From Lepas anatifera (lineage: Eukaryota; Arthropoda; Thecostraca; Lepadidae), in NCBI GenBank assembly GCA_034440635.1, contig JAOTON010001493.1:1-64000 (forward strand): a stretch of 64,000 nucleotides of DNA, given 5' to 3'. A program made the position numbers and the translations under genes. The notes beneath the pieces are model-generated. The model made no database searches, was not told the origin of the DNA, and was given only the letters and a program-made list of their open reading frames with translations. Shown here in pieces: positions 34,664 to 45,845 of the stretch (positions are counted from its first letter, which is position 1; each line of letters starts with the position of its first letter).

Positions 34664-37500
34664 TCATTCCAGGACAAATCGTCTAGGAAGGCACGAAAAG
34701 TTCATCATGACCCCTCAGATTTCCACCAAATTTTGTACCCAAGGTCCCCTATACAAAATACAAGTTCGGGTCCTTTTTCAGGTCTCAAGGTCAAAAAGGT
34801 CATCTAAATTTCGAGGTCAACGCAAACGTTGAAGCAGAAATAGTTTTGTATCTTAAAACTGGCCGATCGAAATTAGCTAACATTGATACCAATCGATAGA
34901 AAATACAACAGGCTATACAAGGAACATACAAAGTTGACCTCAGGTTTGGTTTTGACCTTGTGACTTTGTGAACTTCTCTTGAAATTAGTTTTTTAAAAGT
35001 TTTATTATCATTTTTCACTGGGTGGTCCTCAGGGTATAAGCTAACCAGTGGTGGGTGATTTTCTTTGTAACTTAGCTTAGGTAACGGGGGCCGCCCGGAT
35101 TCGGGGGACGACCGGCGCGGGGGTTGTGTACCGGCTTGACATTACATTTTGGGACGCCCTTTGGGCGCGCCCCGCCTGGTAACAGGTCACAGAGGTCTCT
35201 GTGACCTCGTTGTAAAGGCTCGTTGCAAGTACTTTTCGTGCGAATACGCTACAACAAGGCTAAAATGAATGTCAAATGAAAGCTGATCACTCACCTACCA
35301 CAGGTTTCGTACCATTACTTGTGCCTTAGATCTGAAACGACCCTCGTAACCTGACTAAATGACCTAGCTTGACTTTACATGTCATTTAGAAGAAAAGTAC
35401 GCCAATACGTCGCTACCCATTTCACCTCAAAGCTTGACAGGTTCATGGTGCTCCGGATATGTTGGAGCATTACCAAATCATGCCGAACTCGGGTGACCTT
35501 AGTTCATGACCTAAAATGACCTCTACTATTTTGTCGCATTACACCATAGTCGAGATGACTACCATTTGAGAGGCCATTTGGCCGCCAGTTTGTTATCAGA
35601 TGCTTCACACATGTAAAGACTTACTGTGGATGGAACATGGCATTTCTCTGTAGTATAATTGGTTTTGAGTTGTACGCGTTGCGGCAATAAATATGCAATC
35701 ATACAAATTACCAAACAAAACTGGAACGGATGTTTCAACATCTCATACAATATCAACCGCCAAAGTTGGCAGAAAAAAACAGTTTGTTTCAGCGTCTTAT
35801 ATGCATATAATTTCATTTAACATTGTTCACTGCCATGCACACTTCAGCCCTGGACACTTCGAACACAGGGCTCATCAGTGGACGACATAGGTTACGCATC
35901 AGATGCTGTCATGCCCACCGGGACGATGCATTGAAATGTTTTAGTGCCTTTTACCATTATCACGGAAGCGGTTTTCCAGCTAGTTGGCCATACTGGCTAA
36001 AGCAGCACTCGTCACAAAAATGACTTGATATTATCCGTGAGGCTTGTTTTTCAGTAACCAAAAAATTACGGAACACATAAAATGTATTCATTCAGCGGTA
36101 TTTTAAGAACCAGGCGGTACACGGCACGCTATATAGAGCCACCCATACCATCACACTCCTTTCTTTCCGTGGGAAGTCGTGAAAAAGTACCATTCACGCT
36201 CAATGCCAAAATCTGGTTGAGGTTGACAGATATTAAAAACAAGTTGTGCCGGTTTTTAAACTGTCGGGATATGTAAGAAGATAACGGTTGCGAAGTCCGC
36301 TGTGTTGTGCACGAGAAAATCAGAACTAAAGCAAAAACTTTGCTAGCTCTTACGAGTGTATAGGACGAATGGATGTATTCCCAACACTGAAGGTTGTCCC
36401 AATGAAAACCCTGCGTTGAATCTAGTGCAAAAAGATTCAAAGAATTTTTCAAAGATATTTCCTCCCAATTGTGTGGGTTGATATCTTATCAGATGTTGAA
36501 ACAAACTGTTCTTTCTTTCAGTTTTGTTGTTTGGCATTGTTTATAGTCGGGCATTTATAGCCGTAAAGCATACAACTCAAGACCAATTATAATACAGGGA
36601 AATGCCATATTCATATTAAATCATATTCCATCCACAGGATCTTTACATGTGTGGAGCACCAGATAATAAACTGGCGGCCAAATGGCCTTTCAAATGGTAG
36701 GTGTTTCGACTATGGTGTAATGCGATAAAATAGCAGAGGTCATTTTAGGTCATGACTCTGACCAAGTTCACCCGAGTTCGGCATGACTTTGTAATGCTCC
36801 AACATTTCCGGAACACCATGAACCTGTCCAGCCTTGAGGTGAAATGGGTAGCGACGTATTGGCGTACTTTCCTTTCAGATGTCATGTAAGGTCAAGCTAG
36901 GTCATTCAGTCAGGTTACAAGGGTCGTTTCAGATCTAAGGCACATTGAATGGTACGAAATATGTGGTGGGTAAGTGACCAGCTTTCATTTGACATCCATA
37001 TCAGCCATGTTGTAGCGTACCCATAACGTACCTACAATGAGCGTTTTGCCCTAGGTGATGACCTCTGTGACCTGCTACTTAATCTAAGCCACTAGGAAAA
37101 TTGTCCACCACTGGTTAGCTTATACCCTGAGGATCACCCAGTGAAAGATGAAAAATAAGGTTTTTCAAAAAATTCTTAATTTAAGAAAATGTTCCAAGTT
37201 AGCGAGGTCAAAACCTGACCTGAGGTCAAAGTTTTTATTTTTATAAAACCCGTTGTATCTTCTATCGATTGGTATCACTTTAATTAATTTTGATCGGCGA
37301 CTAAGATACAAAATTATTTTTGCCTCAATGTTTGCGTTGGCCTAGAAACTTTGATGACCTCTATCTGGTGACCTTTTTGACCTTGGGACTTGAAAATGGA
37401 TCAACATTTTTTATTTTGTATAGGGGACATTGGGGACAAAATTTGGTAGAAATCTAAGAAGTGGTGGTGAACTCGCCCGGAAGATTTGCCCTGTAATGAT
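34664..37500. mobile_element. Large foldback element with arms of about 1.1 kb
   Basis: The left arm (34664 to about 35775) is matched in inverse by the right arm (about 36455-37500). Paired blocks include TCATTCCAGGACAAATC with TCATTACAGGGCAAATC, ACCAAATTTTGT, GTCCCCTATACAAAATA, TGGCGTACTTTTC and TTTCAACATCT. The central 680 bp is not repeated and has no recognisable gene. No clear target duplication was found. Confidence 0.85.
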
Positions 37501-37594
37501 CCTATATGAGTCATTACATATGGGTCATCGGATATATATAGCCGATGAGAAATGAGCCAACAAAACTTTATCCGATAAGAAGTAGATCAGTCTG

Positions 37595-40500
37595 GATCAG
37601 TCTGGGGTCAAATATAACACGGGGCAATTGTAACACTGGCCATATTGTCTAAACTAATCAATGGTTGGAGCTAGTGGCACAACCGGAAATGCGCTATCAG
37701 CTGTTGCCTTTGTTAACGAAGTTTCAACTTGGTGCGGTGGGTAAGTCAGGTTCTGTTCACAATTATGTGTTTTTGAGGGTGTTTGGTAACTTTTGAAATA
37801 TTTAAAGATGACAAGCATAACGGGTGAGCACTTAGTTTTGGGACGAAAATTAAACAGCAATAACTTCTGTGCGTTTGTTACTAGGACGATGCAATTTCAC
37901 ACCTGGCTGGTGCACAGTCTGGAGTATCTCTCATAACTAGTGAAACAGTTTATTGATGCCCTGTCGGTCTGCGGCTCGCACGCGCTCGCCCACCCTTCTC
38001 ATCATCATTCGAGGGACCTCCGGGTCGATCTCGGCGACTACCTTGCGGATACGAGCCTTCAGTGACTGATCAGATTTTGCCTCCCATCTACCTTTGTGAA
38101 TCTATTGCTTAAATATGCCCCAAAATCCTCGATCGGCCTCAGCTGGGGTACATTTGTTGGGTTTTCTACGTGGTACCACGGGCACGCGCGCCTCCTTCAG
38201 AAGCTTCAGTTCTCTTGGCGTAGTGAGCTGCTGCGAGATCCTACCAAAATATGTAACTACCATCTGGATAGTTGTGGGCCACATAGGGCAGAATAAACTT
38301 CTTTAGGCACTCATTCCTGTAGGTTTCCTATCGAATTTTGCTCGACTGGGGCAAATCGCAGGCCTGGAGATCGCCTTCGGTGATATGGCTACCCACACAA
38401 GTAGTTTCCGTGGGAACTTGCTGGTCGGACGCCATCTGACTTGTGGAAGCACATCTCCATCTGGCCCACCATAGAAGCCCCGGCTGCACGGCGTTTCGTT
38501 TCCCGCGTATGTGAAGTAACTTTCGTCGTCCATTATGACATCATTCTTCACGCTCGCTTTGAGCACCCCTCGGGACAAGCTACGCAGACGTAACTTTTGG
38601 GCACGTCGCTGTCTTTCTGTGGTGTCTGGTGCCCACCCTTTCTTCCCGTACTTAAGGTCAGCTTTATCCAGCATTTTCCTGACGTAAGTATGTGAAACGG
38701 CGAATTTTCGGGCAAGAGCACGAGTGGAAATCCCGACCTTGTTTCTCGCTGCGTGATCAGTGCATAATGTTTCTGGGGTGTCATTTTTGTGACTGGTCGG
38801 CATTTTTCTACAATATTGCCATGTGCAACGTTTCTTCCTGCCTTGGCGATAATATTCACACGGTAAATGGTTGCCTTCGCCATATCAAATTTCTGGTAAT
38901 GGCGAACAACATTTGACTTTGGTTCATTTGGCCTATTTTTCAGAAATTCCGCGACAGAGCCGCGAGCAGCCGATTTGATTAAAGTCTCCATGTCCACTAT
39001 GAAATAAACATGATGAGCTAATTTTTTGTCTGCACATAGTCAATCTATTGGTCCTGCATTATGCAAATCATCAATTACATATATTAATTATATTTGAAGA
39101 TATTGATCACAAACTATTTGTCCCAAAACTAAGTGCTCACCCGTTAGTGATGGGTATGATAAGGTACAGCGAAAACAGTTTCAGTGCATAAAGAGTGTTT
39201 AATTAGCTACGAAATGAGCACAGAATCTGTCGCCTAGGCCAGCCCGTCGAGCGGCAATTTCGTTTCAAAATTGCACGTTGCGATGGGGACAATTGTAACA
39301 TTTCTCTTGGGGTCAAATGTAACAATGTTACAATTGAACCCTATGGCCTTACGACGTATTAAACTTGCTTCCATTGTACAAATGCAGTAGCTAGGTTAGT
39401 GATTTTATAATCCTGGGCGCACCCTGTATGCTCGTTTAGGGGATGCTGACGAGGGGACGTCAGGCTGATGAAGGGGGCGCACTTGTTCACCCAAAGGGCC
39501 AATTTTCATATCCTGGGGTGGGAGCGATGAACGTTTTGCTTCGCGGACCTGGCGTCAACTGTTTTTCGGGTAGGCACTTAACACGTTGGGGGGGCACACC
39601 TGGATCCAGGCCAACCGTTGAGGGCGGAAGGGGGGCAAAGTGGCCTAAAATAGGGAAAACATGGATTTTAGAGAAAATCGACAAAATCGGGCGATTTTGG
39701 GGTATTGCCGTTTGCCCCATGGATCCTCCAGTGGGGAGGGGGAGGGTGGAGTGCGGTCCTACTATCCCTGGGTGCGCTACTGTTTATGATTTGCTTTTCA
39801 GTGATATGTTTGTTCGTTGGTTGGTATATGTCTCGGAAAAGTGTCAATGTGGGCTGCCCTATAGAATATTTCCAATATTGATCACTAGATGATAATTGAG
39901 GTTTAAGGGTACGTCAGCTGCTAAGGCTATATGTGCACAGTTTGAAAAATTAAGGAGATTTCAGTCACCTTATACATATATTTTTGTAGGTAGTCAGTCA
40001 AATAGGCAAATGTGCCAAAAATAATACGTTTTTGGTTCTAGAAAGGGTGATTCCTTTTCGGCAGAATACTCAAGATTTACTGACCGGACTGATAGCTAAA
40101 TTTTGGCAAAAATTTTAAACGCAGCTTATTCAGGTCATTTCTAGGGATTATTCAAATCACCGGTATTAGTTTTTGTGTTCATCTTTCTAAAAATTGCATC
40201 GGCTGTTTTCAAACAAATGTCTCGCACTTTCGGAGAATGCCTCGTTTTCGACCACGCACCACCGAACGCGGGACTCGACTGGAGACGTTCCATGAAGCTG
40301 AAGTGAATGCCAAAGATGCAGAAGTGTTTGCATTAATATTTTTGTAATACAAATAAATGGTCGAAATTCATACGGCTTTAACATGGTAAAATTGACCCCG
40401 GTGCTGTTACAATTGCCCCTCACTTGGGGTCACTTGTAACAGGTGAAATAAATTTTTAGAAGTGAAATTTTGACCCCTAATCTTTTTATTTTGAATTCTT

Positions 40501-40625
40501 TCCACGTCTGTCACATCGCAAAATCTTCAAAGTTGATGAAAATATAATTATAAGTGATCTAACTCAAAGCACTATTTCTCCAGAATCAGAAATGTAAAAT
40601 TTGTTACAACTGACCCCAGTCTCCC
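37595..40625. mobile_element. Decayed Tc1/mariner-type transposon with complex ends
   Basis: CTGGGGTCA followed by TGTAAC-type sequence occurs at 37603 and in inverse at 40600-40622. Further inverted copies of GGGGCAATTGTAACA occur at 39290-39335 and 40395-40445. Closer in, ACGGGTGAGCACTTAG (37818) pairs with CTAAGTGCTCACCCGT (39126). The inner unit (37600-39345) carries the transposase pseudogene. The outer ends suggest a second nested or duplicated terminus. Positions 39346-40380 hold no gene. Confidence 0.6.
38105..39000 (-). pseudogene. Tc1/mariner-superfamily transposase, frameshifted
   Basis: Reading minus from about 38997, three frames must be combined. The N-terminal region has an HTH-like character (GISTRALARKFAVSHTYVRK, 38720-38660). 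A first catalytic aspartate lies in MDDESYFTYAG (about 38530). LLVWVAIS follows (about 38390), then DLAAAHYAK (about 38230) directly after a stop where WQD is expected. The sequence ends NVPQLRPIEDF (about 38130), the usual third acidic motif. There are at least three frameshifts and one stop, so it is inactive. Spacing of about 36-37 residues between the second and third acidic residues would fit a DD37E-like subgroup, but the frameshifts make this approximate. Confidence 0.85.
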
Positions 40626-40649
40626 TATATGAATTCGGCTGGTTACAAT

Positions 40650-40785
40650 AATGTCCAATTTTCTCCCATTTTGACTGAGATCAGGAGATTTTTGGAAATT
40701 ATCACCATCAGCACCACCACCACCTCACCGCCTGATCATCAGCACCCGGCCCCACTGGTCCCCCCTTTTCCGACGCTTATGATAT
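40650..40785 (-). mobile_element. Family G-like fragment
   Basis: In inverse it shares CATAAGCGTCGGAAAAGGGG, GGACCAG and CTGATCTCAGTCAAAATGGG with 31067-31160. Confidence 0.55.
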
Positions 40786-41172
40786 TCAGAACCGTGCCAG
40801 CTGCGGGTTCAATGACCCTCGCCATTGCATTCACAAATCTCAGCCGTGTATACAGCATAACAACATGTGCGCTGCTAACATTAGTTTTCGAGTACATCAA
40901 CAACCCTCGGCTGCCTTGTTGGCTCTTGACCTTTCAAGGCTATCGATCTGAAATGACCTTATTGAGGTTCAACATCACATGCAGAAGGATTCAAGCGCAT
41001 TAGAAGCCGTTAATAGAAGTCTGGCTGCTCGTGTACTCAAGAGGCCAACATTCGTCCGGTTCTTTGATGTTGCAAAGGATTTTATTAGAACTTTTAGGTT
41101 TGAAACATAAAATTGCACGTGCAGAAAATTGAAAATGTATCTAAGCACGCTTCTGTCAGGATCAAAGAAAAC

Positions 41173-41470
41173 TTCTGAGGTCAGGTTATATATGTGATAT
41201 CTCCAGGTCACCACTTCACACAGGGTAGACAAATTATACACCCCCGCAGAGGTCAGGTCATGCATGTGACCCTTCAAGATCACCAGTTGCCTCCGGGGAG
41301 ATAAATTATACACCCCCGCTTAGTTCAGGTCATGCATGTGACCCCCCAAGATCACCAGTTGCCCCAGTGGAGACAAATTGTACACCCCTGCAGACGTCAA
41401 GTCATGTATGTGACCTCTAAAAGTCACCAAGTCATCCAGGGTAAAAAATAAACACCCCGCAGGGTTCGGT
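41173..41470. repeat. 72-bp minisatellite, 4 copies
   Basis: CAGGTCATGCATGTGACC-type sequence recurs at 41182, 41254, 41326 and 41398 (exact 72-bp steps). Each unit ends ACAAATTATACACCCC. Positions 41471-42129 downstream contain no recognisable gene. Confidence 0.92.
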
Positions 41471-42129
41471 TCAGAGGAAGCAGACTGCAACCTACCACGC
41501 CCCTCTATCTCTTTCAAGATATGGACTCTCACTTATAAATCCAATGTTTAGAACCTTTCGTCGAACCCGTTACCCACAATGGACTTTCCCGCAAGTGATC
41601 CTTCACAAAGCTGCAAGCATGAAAGACACCACCTTCCGTGGCATGTTAAAGAAAATAAAACGTCTGCTCGAAACACAAGCGTTGGCGTCTGGTGGTGAAG
41701 GTTTACAAGCACGGCTCAGTTGGGTGCGTCATCAATGTTCAGTTAAGCGTCTGTTTAAAATATAGATGTAAACACCATTGTATATTGCGACGTCTTAACG
41801 ATGATGCAGATGCCGAGTCTACATTCGTATGCATAAATAACATGTTCACTTCTTCCGGCCACTTTTGCTGCATGTTCAGAAATGCAAATATAAGTTCAAA
41901 AACATCCACGATAAACACGATCGCCGCGCACAGGTGCGTAGTTCAATGGCCAAGGCGCTTCAACTTCTTATATCTATTGTTGTTGCTTAAAGCAAGGCCT
42001 TCTTATTTTGAATATTCTAATAAATATAAACTTGTCTTAGAAGAATCAACCAATAACGCTAACCTACCCGAAAAAATCCACCTATCACGCCGAAAATAAC
42101 AAAATGAGCGTATCTTCCTTCACCAAATA

Positions 42130-42311
42130 TCAGTGGCGCTTTACAAATTGGACGCTGAAAGGAACCGGAGCAACCACCAGGCCTGTGGAAGCTACAATCT
42201 GCGGCGGCTTCTGGCCGCCTGGCGGCCGAACTTCGAAGCTGTGAAGGACGTTGGCGATGAAGAGGAAGCTCTCTTGACGCGCCAGGGACTCCCCCATGCA
42301 CACTCGCTTCC
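42130..42311 (-). CDS. P450 last exon, residues 368-427 and stop
   Basis: Completes the haem loop FGIGKRVCMGE with C372 as the axial thiolate ligand, followed by SLARQESFLFIANVLHSFEV (L-helix) and the C-terminal VAPVPFSVQF strand. It ends with the TGA at 42130-42132. Acceptor GGTCTGCAG before GGAAGCG. 182 bp. The GKRVCMGESLAR wording is typical of arthropod CYP2-clan enzymes. Confidence 0.96.
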
Positions 42312-42438
42312 CTGCAGACCATACGGACAATAAGTTAATGATGGGGGAACTTCGCAATCATAAGTGTTTCGATGTCTATAGGCGTTGTATAATGGCTATA
42401 TTTTCCCAATGGATTATAAAGCAGGCCCTACTCATTTA

Positions 42439-42742
42439 AACGTGGATAAGTTTTGAAGTGCTGCGGCGAGGAGCATGATGATTAGTTGTTAAGATGTTCC
42501 TGGCCTCTCCCTCGAATCCGGAAATGTAAAAAACACTGAAGATTATACATTCGGGCACGCCCTTCATCAGAATCGTGGAGTAAATATCAATAATTCTCAG
42601 TCCTAGTATAGCCAGACCTCGAATTCGAGGTCTGGCTATCTAGGACTGAATATTGATATTTACTCCACGATTCTGATGAAGGCTGTCGAATATATAATCT
42701 TCAGTGTTTTATTTCCGATTCGAGGGGAACATCTTAACAACC
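42439..42742. mobile_element. Palindromic insertion in last P450 intron
   Basis: Arms 42485-42626 and 42627-42742 form a long hairpin centred on CCTCGAATTCGAGG; the ends read GTTGTTAAGATGTTCC and GGAACATCTTAACAAC. The 13-bp sequence CCCTACTCATTTA flanks the block at 42426-42438 and 42741-42753, so the whole is probably an insertion with a 13-bp target duplication. Confidence 0.75.
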
Positions 42743-42825
42743 CTACTCATTTAGGTTGACACATTTGAATTGACAACTCTGAGGTCACATTTGTGAGCGT
42801 ACAATTTTGGAGCGAAGTTTCTCAC

Positions 42826-42898
42826 CTATTCCGAACGGCACGAGGTGTTTGTCGGCCACAAACTTCCCCTCAAAAATAAAACGTTCGGGCCGAAACGC
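42826..42898 (-). CDS. P450 exon, residues 344-367
   Basis: AFRPERFIFEGKF includes the PERF motif (347-350). LVPFGIG starts the haem-binding loop. Acceptor TTTCCGCAG before GCGTTTC, donor GAATAG before GTGAGAA. 73 bp, phase 0 to 1, so the haem loop is split between this exon and the next. Confidence 0.95.
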
Positions 42899-43217
42899 CT
42901 GCGGAAATGGAAACACCACGTAGCAGCTCAGATTTCAGCCGGGCCAATATTTACAGCTATATTTCAGGCATGCCAAGCTAAATGTATCCATTTATATTAT
43001 TCCATGTGTTAAAAAAGGCTTCAAGACCTTGTAATATATTGAACAGAAATATCGAAAGGGATGCATACCTTCAAGTTTAACACAATATTTAAAACCATGA
43101 TCAGGGTGCAGCAACGAAGACATTTCAATAAGCGTCAGTGTATAACTACAGATTAAACATCCAGCATTTGTAGGCGCTGCATTCACACCAATAAAACATT
43201 CTGGGATATCACGTTAC

Positions 43218-43300
43218 CTCAGGATCTCCCCAGTGCCTCTCATCGTAGTGGATGGCGTTGACGTTCATACTGATCCACGTGTCCTTCGGAATAGTGTATC
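43218..43300 (-). CDS. P450 exon, residues 316-343
   Basis: [20 protein letters not shown] and RHWGDPE form the beta-sheet and meander lead-in typical of CYP2. The acceptor is CTCTCGCTCAG before GATACAC; the polypyrimidine tract is a CT microsatellite of about 290 bp. Donor CCTGAG before GTAACGTG. 83 bp, phase 1 to 0. Confidence 0.95.
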
Positions 43301-43597
<297 letters not shown>

Positions 43598-44032
43598 AAA
43601 ATTATTCCACGTTGTTAATCTCGGCTGCAAAGTGTGATCTTAATACTGCACCTCTAAAAAAATTGGAGGCCAGATCACTTGACGTGAACTGGTGACTCTA
43701 GCTGATATGACCTGGCGCTAAAATTTCGTCGGGATCTGCAAAAAGGACGGTAACAGCTATGCTAGTATAGTCGCTCTCTGCAGCACTGCTTTTTTGCAGA
43801 ATGCCATACACTTCAGGTTTAGGTACGTACACTAGGTACGGACAGAGGTTACAAAACGACAACATTGGGAAGTTCGAAGACTTGGAAATACCTATATATA
43901 TATATATACCGCCAAATGAAATAATAGACAATTTAACTCTCTGTTGCAGGGACTGTTTTGAATTACCATCACTGTTGTCAGCTTTCTTATATATACATAC
44001 TAGTTTAGGTTTCAGGTTGGTTTTCCTACATA

Positions 44033-44340
44033 CATAGGCAGATCGAGGGGAGGAGGGAGGTGAGGAGGGGAAGGAGGTGAGGAGGGGAAGGGGGCAAGTG
44101 AGGGCACTTGTTCCCACACCTCGATCAACCCTTGGCACTCAGAAATGGTCACGGCGCACCCCTGAAAGGTTGATGGCGCCCCCTGAAATTTCACTCCCCA
44201 GCATGCGAGCATCAGCGCCCCGCGATAGGATTTGGCACCCACCTGATAGGTTTTGCCAACCAAACGTGGCTTTCCCTGGTGTGAATGGACCCCCCTTCCT
44301 AACCATGTGCCCTCCATCAGAACTCCTGGATCCGCCTATG
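44033..44340. mobile_element. hAT-like MITE, 308 bp, intronic
   Basis: Ends CATAGGCAGATCGAGGGG and, in inverse, CATAGGCGGATCCAGGAG. Flanked by CCTACATA (44025-44032) and CCTGTATA (44341-44348), an 8-bp duplication with two transitions. It lies 15 bp from the donor of exon 44355-44514. Confidence 0.75.
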
Positions 44341-44354
44341 CCTGTATATATTAC

Positions 44355-44514
44355 CAGCCACTTGGATATCCTCCATGGCCCGATGTGGCACAGCCTGCGG
44401 CAGGGCGGCGCTGCGTCGCATGGTCTCCGCCAGCACGGCCTCCGTGTAGGGCAGCTGACTGCGGTGTCGCATCTCCACCCGCTGTCCCGCTCCCACCACC
44501 GAGTCCAGCTCCGC
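44355..44514 (-). CDS. P450 exon, residues 263-315 (K-helix)
   Basis: AELDSVVG, LPYTEAVLAETMRR and VPHRAMEDIQVAG cover the J-K helices. The ExxR pair is E292-R295, which stabilises the haem core in all P450s. Acceptor GGTTGCCAG before GCGGAG, donor GTGGCTG before GTAATAT. 160 bp, phase 0 to 1. The acceptor is the last of three 30-bp tandem units. Confidence 0.96.
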
Positions 44515-44610
44515 CTGGCAACCCCAGTCAGCTGATCACGTCATCTGGCAACCTCAGTCAGCTGATCACATCATCTGGTAACCCCAGTCAGCTGATCGCA
44601 TCATTTGGAA
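44515..44610. repeat. 30-bp repeat ×3 over a P450 acceptor
   Basis: CTGGCAACC/CTGGTAACC recurs at 44515, 44545 and 44575. On the coding strand every unit ends GGTT(G/A)CCAG, i.e. carries its own AG acceptor. Use of the next upstream acceptor would bring in an in-frame TGA. Confidence 0.93.
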
Positions 44611-44724
44611 ACCAGGATCTGTGAGATACATACCACAAATACTGAGAACTAAGTATCTTTTAGCTGCTGGTGCGGCCTTACACTGTAATGATATTTCCAT
44701 TAGCTGAACTTCTCCGTTTAGAAT

Positions 44725-45572
44725 TTAACATGCGCATTGACGGGGGTCTGAGCCACCTTCGCATTGACGGGGGGCGGGTACCCGCCCCGCCCTAAGATCT
44801 CGAGAACCACGGTAGGTAGCGTAAAACGGTAAACGGCGTTAAACTGCCCATCCACTTCTCCATCGAAAACATTTAAACCATTTTTTGTCAGGTCACATTT
44901 AAGGTCACGAGAGGTCAAAATATGCCGTCATAGGGATAACATGTAAATTAGTTTTTTCGGCCATTACATCTGAACAAGTAAAGATAGAGCAAAACGACTT
45001 GAATTATATGAATTCTCTCAGCAAGGCGAATCGAATGATATATAATTTGACCTTGCTAGGTCAAATCAAGGATTTGACCTGACCTGAGGTCAGGTCAGGG
45101 TCAAATTATATAAAATGCATATCATTAGAACCGCAAAGTCCAGGCGGGTCTAATGCAGCTAAAATAAACGCTCTATCACTATTCGTTACTGAGTTATTCA
45201 GTAAAAAAATATTTTCCCATGTATTTCCAATGGAGAGGTCATGCCTCGTACCTGACCTTAGGTCATCGATATAAAAAATACCGGAACATATTTTAGAGAA
45301 CTCGGTGGGACCATTATGTGATATGAGTTTCAATCGGATAAATTCACCCTTTTTTGACTTATGCTATTTTAATTTTTTGAGATCAGGTCATTTGACCGGT
45401 ACTGGTGACCTGACCTGAAATGACCTAACCTTAAAATTTGCACAGACGTTGTGAAATGATGAGAGAAAAGCTATGCCAAGTACGGCGGCGCTACGGGCCG
45501 CTGTTTTTTGTGCTGTCTCCAAAAAACCCGAGGGTTGGCAGGTACCCGCCCGCACGTCAATGCGCGTGTTAA
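44725..45572 (+). mobile_element. Family C TTAA MITE, 848 bp, intronic
   Basis: TTAA at 44725-44728 and 45569-45572; ends TTAACATGCGCATTGACGGG and CGTCAATGCGCGTGTTAA. Sits 70 bp downstream of the I-helix exon's donor (minus strand). Confidence 0.92.
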
Positions 45573-45600
45573 AGAAGTTAAAGCCACGTGATTTTGTTCA

Positions 45601-45650
45601 CCACTGACCTGCGTGCGTACCCGCCGCTGTGCACCACTAACCTGAACGCG
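45601..45650. repeat. 33-bp imperfect duplication of a P450 donor
   Basis: CCACTAACCTG (45634) and CCACTGACCTG (45601) are the inverse of CAGGTTAGTGG and CAGGTCAGTGG. Both are usable donors 33 bp apart. Confidence 0.75.
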
Positions 45651-45763
45651 TGCTTGCGCGTCGCGGTTACACAGCATGTAGAGCATAGCCCACTCTATTG
45701 TGGTACTGGTCGTCTCACTCCCCGCCAGGAACAGGTCCTGCAGCAGGGCGTACAGCTCCCACT
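45642..45763 (-). CDS. P450 exon, residues 222-262 (I-helix)
   Basis: Encodes the oxygen-activating I-helix: DLFLAGSETTTSTIEWAM, with AGSETT at 235-240 and T240 in the catalytic threonine region. Acceptor TCTGTTGCAG before AGTGGG, donor GTTCAG before GTTAGTGG. 122 bp, phase 1 to 0. The acceptor is duplicated in a 20-bp repeat. The donor is duplicated 33 bp downstream (CAGGTCAGTGG); its use would add 11 codons in frame without a stop. Confidence 0.95.
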
Positions 45764-45845
45764 CTGCAACAGAGGCCAGGTCACTGCAACAGAGGCCAGG
45801 TCACACCGCTTATCTTACCTGCTGGCCGCACTCTGCAACAGAGGA
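45764..45845. repeat. 20-bp repeat over a P450 acceptor, plus pseudo-exon
   Basis: CTGCAACAGAGGCCAGGTCA at 45764 and 45784, with a third partial copy at 45833. On the coding strand each gives CCTCTGTTGCAG. Between the second and third lies a 14-nt segment bounded by GTTGCAG and CAGGTAAGAT, i.e. with both an acceptor and a strong donor. Confidence 0.93.

Noticed and set aside
37500..37600. Target duplication around the large foldback element (GATGGGTCAT and ATGGGTCATCGG)
   Set aside because: The right-hand match lies about 35 bp beyond the arm end, so it does not fit a clean duplication.
41544..42099. Additional 3' exons downstream of the P450 stop
   Set aside because: The coding sequence ends with a proper stop at 42130 at the family's usual C-terminus; frames beyond it show no P450 similarity.
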